DNA from: Gammaproteobacteria bacterium
GTDB taxonomy: Bacteria; Pseudomonadota; Gammaproteobacteria; SMWH01
Direction of reading: 5' to 3'
Assembly (NCBI GenBank): GCA_004357005.1
Contig: SMWH01000054.1
Location: forward strand, 1-14,165
Length of the DNA stretch: 14,165 nucleotides
Below the pieces are notes generated by a model. It did not search any database. It worked only from the letters and a program-made list of their open reading frames with translations, and was not told the origin of the DNA. Both the position numbers and the translations under genes were made by a program. Below, piece after piece: positions 6,251-12,620 of the stretch (position 1 is its first letter; every line of letters starts with the position of its first letter).

Positions 6251-9200
6251 ATGTTCAGTCTTTTCTTTATTGACAGGCCCAAGTTTGCCTTTGTCATTGC
6301 TATTGTCCTGACCTTGGCGGGTCTGATCGCCATACCGCTGCTTCCCATTGCCGAGTTCCCGGAGATCGCGCCCCCGACGGTGCAGGTGAGTACCAGCTAT
6401 CCGGGCGCCAGCGCCGAGGTCGTGCGCGATACGGTGGCGATTCCCATCGAGCAGGAGGTCAATGGTGTCGAGAACATGATCTACATGTCCTCGAAGAGCT
6501 CCAATGATGGTTCCTACACCCTGATGGTGACCTTTGCCATTGGTTCGGACCCGGATCTTGCCCAGATCAACGTGCAGAACAAGGTGAGCCTGGCGGATCC
6601 CGTACTGCCGGAAGAAGTCAAACGCCAGGGGGTCAAGACCGAGAAAGTCTCGACCACGATGTTGCTGATCATCAATCTGTACTCGCCAAACGGGACGTTC
6701 GACGGCCTGTTTCTGTCGAACTACGCGGGCATCAACGTTATCGATGCGATCAAGCGCATACCCGGTGTGAGCGACGCCAAGAATCTTGGTGCACTGGACT
6801 ACGGGATCCGCATTTGGATGAATCCCGACCGCATGGCCAGCCTCGCGATCACGACGCAGGATGTCATCGGGGCCATCCGTGAACAGAACGTCCAGGTACC
6901 GGCGGGTCAGGTGGGCGCGCCACCCGCGCCGGAGGGTACGCAGTTCCAGTACACCTTGCAGGCTCAGGGGAGACTGTCCACACCGGAGGAGTTCGCCCGC
7001 ATCGTGTTGCGGTCCTTCGAAGACGGGTCGGTGGTCTATCTCGGGGATGTTGCGCGGGTTGAGTTGGGCTCCCAGACCTACGCGGTCGCTGGCGAACTGG
7101 AAAATGCGCCCAGTGTGGTGCTGGCGGTTTACCAGTTGCCCGACGCCAACGCGTTGAAACTGGCGGATCAGATAAAGGCCACGATGGCGGAGCTGGAAAA
7201 ATCATTTCCGCCTGACCTCGAATACGCGACGCTCTACGACACCACGGTGTTTGTCAAAGAGTCCATCGCCGGGGTTGTGACCAACTTGTTCATCGCCGTT
7301 TTTCTGGTGATCTTCGTCGTCTTTATTTTCCTGCAGGACTGGCGGTCCACCCTGATTCCGGCCATCGCCATCCCCGTATCTCTCATCGGGACGTTTGCGT
7401 TCCTGCTGGCCATGGGGATGACCATCAACACGGTGTCCTTGTTTGCCCTCATTTTGGCGATCGGTATCGTGGTGGACGACGCCATCGTCGTCATCGAGAA
7501 CGTGCAACGCCACATGGATGACGGGCTCAGCCCAAAGGAAGCCACCCGGGTTGCCATGAAGGAAGTCTCGGGGCCCATTATTGCGACGACCCTGGTTCTG
7601 CTGGCGGTTTTCATCCCGGTCACCATGATGCCCGGATTGACGGGCGAGATGTACCGGCAGTTCGCCATAACGATCTCCGTCGCCGTGGTGATTTCGTCGA
7701 TCAACGCCCTGACCCTGAGTCCCGCCCTGTGCGCGACCCTGCTGAAACCACGAGGGGGTGAGCCGATCTGGATATTGCGCAAGTTCGATGAGCTGCTGCA
7801 CACGGTCACGGGTGGATACGTCAAATGGGTTGCCTGGCTGGAGCGCCGGCTGGTCATCACCGGCATGGTATTCCTGGCGCTGACCGGTCTGATGGTGGTG
7901 ATCGCCATGGGCACGCCCACGGGCTTTATTCCCTCGGAGGACAAGGGCGCGTTCTTTGTCGATGTGACCTTGCCCGACGCGGCGTCGCTTAACCGTACGG
8001 AGAAGGTGATGACGCAAATCACCGACGAGATCATGGCCGAGCCCGGCGTGCTCAGCGTCATGTCCGTCAGTGGCTATGGAATGCTGAAACAATCCGTGGG
8101 GCCCAATGTGGGTTTGATGGTGGTCGTGCTGGACCCCTGGGAAGAACGCAGTTCGGGGAACCTCGGGATGGAGCAGATTATTCAACGCGTGCAGGGCCGT
8201 TTGTCTGCGATCCCCGAGGCCGTGAGCTTTGCCTTTGTGCCGGCGCCGGTCCCCGGCATCGGCAGCACAGCGGGCTTCGAGTTCGTTCTGCAGGATCAGC
8301 AGGGGCGTCCCGCGAGCGAACTGGGTGCGGTGACCCGGGCGACGGTGCTGGAGGCTAATCAACAGGAAGCCGTGGGCAGCGCATTCACGACTTTTCGCTC
8401 CGACGTCCCGCAACTGTGGGTGGACGTCAACCGGGAGAAAGTCAAAAACCTCGGTATCCCGATTTCTGACGTTTTCGATACCCTGCAGGCCCAACTGGGG
8501 TCGTTGTATGTGAACGACTTCAACAAATTCGGCCGGACCTATCGCGTCATGGTTCAGGCCGATGCGCAGTACCGGAGCAAGGAAAACGATGTTCTGAGAT
8601 TGTATGTGCGCGGGCCTGAGGGCGGTATGGTTCCGCTGGGAACGCTGCTCTCCATGTCACCCATGCTGGGGCCGGACGTGCTGGACCGTTACAACATGTT
8701 CAACTCGGTGACCATTAACGGCACGCCCGCACAGGGTTTCAGTTCCGGTCAGGCCACCCAGGCCATGGCCAAGGTTTCCGCGCAACTTCCCTTGGGCTAC
8801 ACCAGCGAGTGGACGGGGATGACCTATCAGGAACTGGAAGCGGGCAACCTCGCGCCGATCATCTTTTCAATGGCGTTAATCTTCGTGTACCTGTTCCTGG
8901 TCGCGCAATATGAGAGCTGGTCCATCCCCATGGCCGTGATTCTTGCGGTTCCCGTCGCCCTGCTGGGTGCATTTCTGGGGCTGCTGATCGCGAGTTGGGA
9001 GCTCAATCTTTATGCCCAAGTGGGGCTGATCCTGCTGATCGGGCTGGCCACAAAAAACGCCATTCTTATCGTGGAGTTCGCGAAAACGCAGCGGGAAGAA
9101 AAGGCCATGTCCATTGCCAAAGCCGCGCTGGAGGCAGCCCGCCTGCGTTTCCGCGCAGTTTTGATGACGGCGTTTTCCTTCATTCTGGGTGTTATGCCTT

Positions 9201-9382
9201 TGGTGTTTGCCGTGGGTGCGGGCGCCAACAGCCAGCGTTCGGTGGGTATCGTGGTATTCGGTGGGATGGTCATGGCGGCTTTCGCCGGCACGATTCTCGT
9301 CCCCATCTTCTACGTGATGGTCCAGACCGTGCGCGAGAAGGTAAAGGGTCCCGGCGCGTTTCCTGAACCCACGGACACCTAA
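6251..9382 (+). CDS. RND multidrug efflux pump, HAE1 family (AcrB/MexB-like)
   Basis: The product has 1043 residues, the usual length for AcrB-type pumps. It is the inner-membrane, proton-driven transporter of a tripartite efflux system. It begins MFSLFFIDRPKFAFVIAIVLTLAG (TM1), has the large first periplasmic loop, then TM2-TM6, with the proton-relay pair D409-D410 in TM4 (ILAIGIVVDDAIVVIENV), a second large loop at about 560-860, and TM8-TM12 with K935 (GLATKNAILIVEFAK), the partner of the aspartate pair in the family. All key relay residues are therefore present. GGAG at 6240-6243 precedes ATG 6251 by seven bases. It is the second gene of the adaptor-pump operon. No TolC-like channel gene follows, so the pump probably uses a channel encoded elsewhere. 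Its last four bases overlap the convergent gene on the minus strand. Family assignment is secure; substrate range is not. Confidence 0.97.
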   Translation: MFSLFFIDRPKFAFVIAIVLTLAGLIAIPLLPIAEFPEIAPPTVQVSTSYPGASAEVVRDTVAIPIEQEVNGVENMIYMSSKSSNDGSYTLMVTFAIGSDPDLAQINVQNKVSLADPVLPEEVKRQGVKTEKVSTTMLLIINLYSPNGTFDGLFLSNYAGINVIDAIKRIPGVSDAKNLGALDYGIRIWMNPDRMASLAITTQDVIGAIREQNVQVPAGQVGAPPAPEGTQFQYTLQAQGRLSTPEEFARIVLRSFEDGSVVYLGDVARVELGSQTYAVAGELENAPSVVLAVYQLPDANALKLADQIKATMAELEKSFPPDLEYATLYDTTVFVKESIAGVVTNLFIAVFLVIFVVFIFLQDWRSTLIPAIAIPVSLIGTFAFLLAMGMTINTVSLFALILAIGIVVDDAIVVIENVQRHMDDGLSPKEATRVAMKEVSGPIIATTLVLLAVFIPVTMMPGLTGEMYRQFAITISVAVVISSINALTLSPALCATLLKPRGGEPIWILRKFDELLHTVTGGYVKWVAWLERRLVITGMVFLALTGLMVVIAMGTPTGFIPSEDKGAFFVDVTLPDAASLNRTEKVMTQITDEIMAEPGVLSVMSVSGYGMLKQSVGPNVGLMVVVLDPWEERSSGNLGMEQIIQRVQGRLSAIPEAVSFAFVPAPVPGIGSTAGFEFVLQDQQGRPASELGAVTRATVLEANQQEAVGSAFTTFRSDVPQLWVDVNREKVKNLGIPISDVFDTLQAQLGSLYVNDFNKFGRTYRVMVQADAQYRSKENDVLRLYVRGPEGGMVPLGTLLSMSPMLGPDVLDRYNMFNSVTINGTPAQGFSSGQATQAMAKVSAQLPLGYTSEWTGMTYQELEAGNLAPIIFSMALIFVYLFLVAQYESWSIPMAVILAVPVALLGAFLGLLIASWELNLYAQVGLILLIGLATKNAILIVEFAKTQREEKAMSIAKAALEAARLRFRAVLMTAFSFILGVMPLVFAVGAGANSQRSVGIVVFGGMVMAAFAGTILVPIFYVMVQTVREKVKGPGAFPEPTDT

Positions 9383-10071
9383 GTATTGTTGCGTTCTTCG
9401 TTCACGGAGAGCGACGCCTGGAACCCGGTGCGGTGCCATGCGAAACCGCTGCTAATGTAGAAAATCACCAGCAGCAACCCGAAGTTCCACTCGACCGCGT
9501 TCTTGGCCCAGTCGGCGTGGCGGGCGAAAGCTTCTATGGGCACGACCAAAAAGCCGAGCACGAGTTGCACGACGGACACGCCAAGCATCACGCGATACGG
9601 CCAGCCAAGCAGAACGCGCACCGCCGGTCCAAGCTTCCAGATACGGTTGACCAGGAACAGTTGCGCCAGGAACATGAAAGCGAAAAACAGGGTGACCCAG
9701 ATTCCCCGTATCAGCTTGGTCGCCTGTCCGTCGGCGCCCAACATCGACAGATAAAAGATATAGGCAACACCCGCCATCAGACCGATGACGAGCATGGTCC
9801 GGGCCCCGCCCCGTCCATCGTCACCCAGCAGGATGAGCCATTGCCGGTTCAGCACCCAGTAGAGCATGGTCAGCACACCGACAGGTATCAGCAGCGCCCG
9901 GAAAACGAAACTCTCGGGAGCCGTGCGTCCCAGCGCGCTCAGCGAGGTACAGCCTTCGAGGTTCGGGACACAGGCTGGAGCATGGCCGAGGGTCACGGCG
10001 AGCGCGTAAGCCGTGCCGATGGCCGCAACGACGATCAGGGCTTTGTAGAAGGGCAGCGGGTGAAAATGCAT
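9379..10071 (-). CDS. six-helix integral membrane protein, possibly Frag1/DRAM/Sfk1-like
   Basis: The product has 230 residues. Six hydrophobic helices lie at about 8-28, 56-74, 92-112, 122-144, 160-180 and 195-215. After helix 1 there is a loop with two cysteines (CVPNLEGCTSLSALGRTAPESFVFRALL). That loop pattern, a 'PES.VFR' stretch leading into helix 2, and 'FYISSGFAWH' at the end resemble bacterial members of the Frag1/DRAM/Sfk1 (CWH43 N-terminal-like) superfamily. The match is from memory and moderate. I chose ATG 10071 because GGTGA at 10077-10081 sits five bases before it; GTG 10080 would add three residues. The stop codon (9379-9381) overlaps the end of the RND pump gene by 4 bases, tail to tail. 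A plus-strand open frame covers the same bases but is charged and lacks family features, while this strand gives clean transmembrane helices. Function is unknown. Confidence 0.85.
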   Translation of the reverse strand: MHFHPLPFYKALIVVAAIGTAYALAVTLGHAPACVPNLEGCTSLSALGRTAPESFVFRALLIPVGVLTMLYWVLNRQWLILLGDDGRGGARTMLVIGLMAGVAYIFYLSMLGADGQATKLIRGIWVTLFFAFMFLAQLFLVNRIWKLGPAVRVLLGWPYRVMLGVSVVQLVLGFLVVPIEAFARHADWAKNAVEWNFGLLLVIFYISSGFAWHRTGFQASLSVNEERNNT

Positions 10072-10194
10072 GAGCGTCACCGGTGTTTGGTTGCGCGAAG
10101 CCTACGTCAGGCCCGGGGAACGCACAAGGCTGAGGGATGGCAGAGAACTGATCTTGCTTTCCGGGGTATCGTATGCGCCGTACTGCAACTGTTG

Positions 10195-10202
10195 AAGGAG
10201 GG
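10195..10202 (+). promoter_or_regulatory. strong ribosome binding site that fixes a GTG start at 10209
   Basis: AAGGAGGG ends six bases before GTG 10209. The upstream in-frame ATG at 10173 would place this site inside the coding region and would add 12 residues ahead of a good signal peptide. GTG 10203 is too close to the site. Confidence 0.8.
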
Positions 10203-10208
10203 GTGCAG

Positions 10209-11723
10209 GTGGCACGGTTATTTCTCGCGCCGTTATTGCTAAGCGTTACGCTGGGTGTTGCCGGGGCTGAGCCGGAGGCGCCGGTTCATTTCGTGCAAAC
10301 TCTCGTCAACGCCGGTTTTCACGTGGATGGCTACGCGAGCGGTGGTGGGCCCGGCGAGCGGGTGCTGATGCTGGTGGGGCACAATGAGAAACGCTCCAAT
10401 TTGCTCGGCGTCTACCCGATCGAAGCGGATGGTCGCGTGGCCAGTCCGGTTGCCCGTTTTCAGCTTCCTGAATCATTTGTTTTCTTCGATCAGGGTCCAC
10501 AGGGCCGCGAACGTTCGCAACTGACTTTTCTGGCTACTGACGGTGTGTGGCGCTACGACGTGAACGGCCATCGGCTGATGAAGCTCGTCGAAGTGAAATC
10601 CCTGTATCGGGAACCCACTCATGCGGGGCTGTCGGCGCTCGATTTCGTCATGGACATCAATGGAGATGGCCGGGAGGACCTGGCGATTCCGGATTTTGAG
10701 GGATACCGGTTGTTTCTTCAGGATGAAGACGGAAAATTCGCAAACGCGACATTGCTGCCTGTAAGGCCACGAATGCAGATGATCAACCGGGTGCATTTGC
10801 CCAGGGGCGTTCCACGCTATCTTCGTTATCACATGTACCGGGTGGATCTGGATGGTGATCAGCGAATAGATCTTGCCTTTGTTCGCGACGGTGAACTCGT
10901 GGGTTTTATCCAGAACGAAGAGGGAAGCTATGACACGACAGCGCGCAATATCGTGCTGGACCTTGATCTGACGCCGGAATACCTTGCCCGGGCTCTGGAC
11001 TCGGATGATGTGGACGTGGATCACTCACACCTGACCCTGCGGCAGGTTCAGGATCTGCGGGACCTGAATGCTGACGGGATTCCCGACATTGTCGTTCAGG
11101 CCACGATCAGCTCCGGGGTACTGGATAAAAAAACGGAGTACCACGTTCATCTGGGTCGTCTCGGGGATGAGGGGTTGAGGTTTAACGAGCAGGCGGACTC
11201 TGTCGTGCGTTCGGATGGTTTTCAGTTTTATCTGACCAAGGTGGACATGAACGCTGACGGCAGACTGGATCTCATGAGCCCATCCATCGGTTTCGGTGTC
11301 CGGCAGCTTATCGGCGCGTTGTTTACCGGCCGTATCGGGATGGATGTGGCGTTCTACGGCATGCAGAGTGACGGAACCTACCCGGAAGAACCCGCGATGA
11401 CTCGTGATGTATCGGTCAAGTTCGATCTGTCCAGTGGTTATGTGGATTGGCCGGCCATGGACATCGCCGATTTTGACGGCGACGGGGTAGCGGATCTGTT
11501 GATTCAGAAAGACGGGGAACACTTCGAGATATTCCCGGGCAACGGCAGCGCCCAGTTGTTTGCGGACGATCCCTGGACCGTGAACACCGTTATGCCAAGG
11601 GATGGCGAAAGGGTGGATGCCCTGGACCTGGACCGGGACGGAAAATCAGACATCCTCATGCGCTATAGTTCGGCCGACGGCGAGGCCGAGGCGCTGAAGA
11701 TCCGGGTGCTGGTTGCACGCTAG
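10209..11723 (+). CDS. secreted FG-GAP/VCBS-type repeat protein with six calcium-loop motifs
   Basis: The product has 504 residues with a GTG start. Residues 1-21 are a signal peptide (VARLFLAPLLLSVTLGVAGA, then EPEAP). Six DxDxDG-type loops followed by a short hydrophobic strand mark FG-GAP/VCBS repeats: DINGDGREDL at 149, DLDGDQRIDL at 213, DLNADGIPDI at 285, DMNADGRLDL at 346, DFDGDGVADL at 421 and DLDRDGKSDI at 473. In this family such loops bind calcium and the repeats build a beta-propeller. Spacing between loops is uneven (about 50-75 residues), so the blades differ in length. The first 140 residues have no such loop but have strand-like text (LLGVYPIEADGRVASPVARF, TFLATDGVWRYDVNGHRL) and may form the first blades. 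No enzyme domain, anchor or sorting signal is visible. It is probably a periplasmic or extracellular binding protein; ligand unknown. A MITE-like element begins about 5 bases after its stop. Confidence 0.88.
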   Translation: MARLFLAPLLLSVTLGVAGAEPEAPVHFVQTLVNAGFHVDGYASGGGPGERVLMLVGHNEKRSNLLGVYPIEADGRVASPVARFQLPESFVFFDQGPQGRERSQLTFLATDGVWRYDVNGHRLMKLVEVKSLYREPTHAGLSALDFVMDINGDGREDLAIPDFEGYRLFLQDEDGKFANATLLPVRPRMQMINRVHLPRGVPRYLRYHMYRVDLDGDQRIDLAFVRDGELVGFIQNEEGSYDTTARNIVLDLDLTPEYLARALDSDDVDVDHSHLTLRQVQDLRDLNADGIPDIVVQATISSGVLDKKTEYHVHLGRLGDEGLRFNEQADSVVRSDGFQFYLTKVDMNADGRLDLMSPSIGFGVRQLIGALFTGRIGMDVAFYGMQSDGTYPEEPAMTRDVSVKFDLSSGYVDWPAMDIADFDGDGVADLLIQKDGEHFEIFPGNGSAQLFADDPWTVNTVMPRDGERVDALDLDRDGKSDILMRYSSADGEAEALKIRVLVAR

Positions 11724-11728
11724 CAGCC

Positions 11729-11866
11729 TGTTGAAAAACTCTCAGGTGGCACGATAGGTTGTTGAAACCCGACTCAAAACGCTCATGTACTGCGTGTATG
11801 TTCCGCTTTTTTGTCCACCATTGTTTAACCTGGGCCTTGTCTCGCACTCACCTGAGAGTTTGCAAG
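11729..11866. repeat. MITE-like element bounded by 13-bp perfect inverted repeats
   Basis: AAACTCTCAGGTG at 11736-11748 is repeated exactly in inverse as CACCTGAGAGTTT at 11849-11861, 100 bases apart. Outside the repeats both ends read TTG followed by A or C, so the symmetry continues with one indel. The left end (CTGTTGAAAAACTC) looks like the ends of several transposon families and of short dispersed repeats in gammaproteobacteria. TGTTGAAA occurs again inside, at 11760-11767. The inner part has no plausible gene; the TCATGTACTGCGTGTATG segment at about 11782-11799 is the sort of text I recall in such dispersed elements. No clear target-site duplication is visible. It starts about 5 bases after the stop of the FG-GAP gene. 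An old, non-autonomous element is the likeliest reading; a terminator-like structure with a very large loop is less likely. Confidence 0.55.
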
Positions 11867-11997
11867 AACCCGCCAGAGAATGGGCCCTGCGGAGGTTGCA
11901 TCTGCTCTGAGTTCCCGTGGGACCCCGATGGCCCCGCCGGGAGCGTGGTCTGCTATGCTTGCGCGATATTTTTCCCCTGAACACAAGGACGAGACAG

Positions 11998-12528
11998 ATG
12001 AAATCAGTGGTTTTGATTTTTGCCGGTGTGCTGTTGATGGCGACCGGCGTTTCCGCGCAGGAACCGGCAACGGCCCCCGTCGACGGGCCGCGCCCCGAGG
12101 TTTTGGGCAAGGAGCAACTGGACCAGGATGCGGTGACCATAGTCGACGGAAAAATGAGATTCGAGCGCATTCGTGTGTGCACTGTGCTCCGGCCCGAGGA
12201 GTTGGGCGGTGGATTTACACAACCGTTTCAAGCGCGAGTTGTCGCGGAAGCGCCGGCAGATGGGTTTATCAGCCGGGATAACTTCTTGATGGTGACCATT
12301 GACCTTGCCTTGAAAATGAGAATCTGGTTTGTTGATCAAATCATTCCCGGATTGACACCAATGCAGGCAGTCGGTGCCGCTACCTGTAAGAGTATCGCGC
12401 AGGCCATCGGTGACGTGGATATGGAACTGGAAATCGTCATGACGCCGAACGGCATCGTACGTACGCTCCGCGAGAACCGCACCGGGAGCGAAGACCAGCA
12501 GACCGCGAGCTGGGAACAGATCCTTTGA
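11998..12528 (+). CDS. exported protein of unknown function
   Basis: The product has 176 residues. AAGGA at 11985-11989 is eight bases before ATG 11998, which I prefer to any start further upstream because the signal peptide begins there: MKSVVLIFAGVLLMATGVSA, then QEPATAP. The mature part is about 155 residues, acidic to neutral, with two cysteines (C61 in RVCTVL and C130 in ATCKSI) that may pair in the periplasm. Secondary structure looks mixed: FERIRVCTVLRPEEL, a strand-rich middle, then MQAVGAATCKSIAQAIGDVD, which looks helical, and MELEIVMTPNGIVRTL, which looks like strands. I do not recognise a family. About 130 bases of intergenic DNA separate it from the MITE-like element; apart from a TGCTATGCT extended -10-like sequence at 11951-11959 I see nothing there. 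Two hairpins follow its stop codon. Confidence 0.8.
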   Translation: MKSVVLIFAGVLLMATGVSAQEPATAPVDGPRPEVLGKEQLDQDAVTIVDGKMRFERIRVCTVLRPEELGGGFTQPFQARVVAEAPADGFISRDNFLMVTIDLALKMRIWFVDQIIPGLTPMQAVGAATCKSIAQAIGDVDMELEIVMTPNGIVRTLRENRTGSEDQQTASWEQIL

Positions 12529-12533
12529 GTCTG

Positions 12534-12561
12534 GCTCCATAGGTCATCTGACCTATGGAGC
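12534..12561. terminator. perfect long hairpin after an exported protein gene
   Basis: GCTCCATAGGTCA at 12534-12546 is the exact inverse complement of TGACCTATGGAGC at 12549-12561, separated by TC. In RNA this gives a 12-bp stem with a four-base loop. It begins 5 bases after the stop codon at 12526-12528. No T-run follows on either strand, so it is not a classic intrinsic terminator. It may stop transcription with help, protect an mRNA 3' end, or be a DNA-binding palindrome. Confidence 0.5.
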
Positions 12562-12565
12562 GCAC

Positions 12566-12588
12566 TCCGATTCGCCCCTAGAATCGGA
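12566..12588. other. second perfect hairpin directly after the first, ahead of the protease gene
   Basis: TCCGATTC at 12566-12573 pairs exactly with GAATCGGA at 12581-12588 around a 7-base loop. It starts four bases after the previous hairpin and ends 32 bases before the protease ATG. A -10-like TAGAAT (12579-12584) lies across its loop and right arm, so it could be an operator over a promoter, or a leader structure if transcription starts upstream. Confidence 0.45.
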
Positions 12589-12620
12589 CAGTCCGCACCG
12601 TCAAACATCAGGAGTTTCCC

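Noticed and set aside
7202..8494. Minus-strand open frame of 430 codons inside the RND pump gene
   Set aside because: The opposite strand encodes an unmistakable RND pump with intact key residues; this frame is highly charged with no domain or signal.
10099..10127. GCACAA and AGCCTA as a minus-strand promoter for the six-helix protein (17-base spacer)
   Set aside because: Spacing is right, but each box matches the consensus at only about half its positions.
9433..10242. Plus-strand open frame of 269 codons opposite the six-helix membrane protein
   Set aside because: It is a polar, Gln/His/Arg-rich shadow with no ribosome binding site, while the minus strand gives six clean hydrophobic helices.
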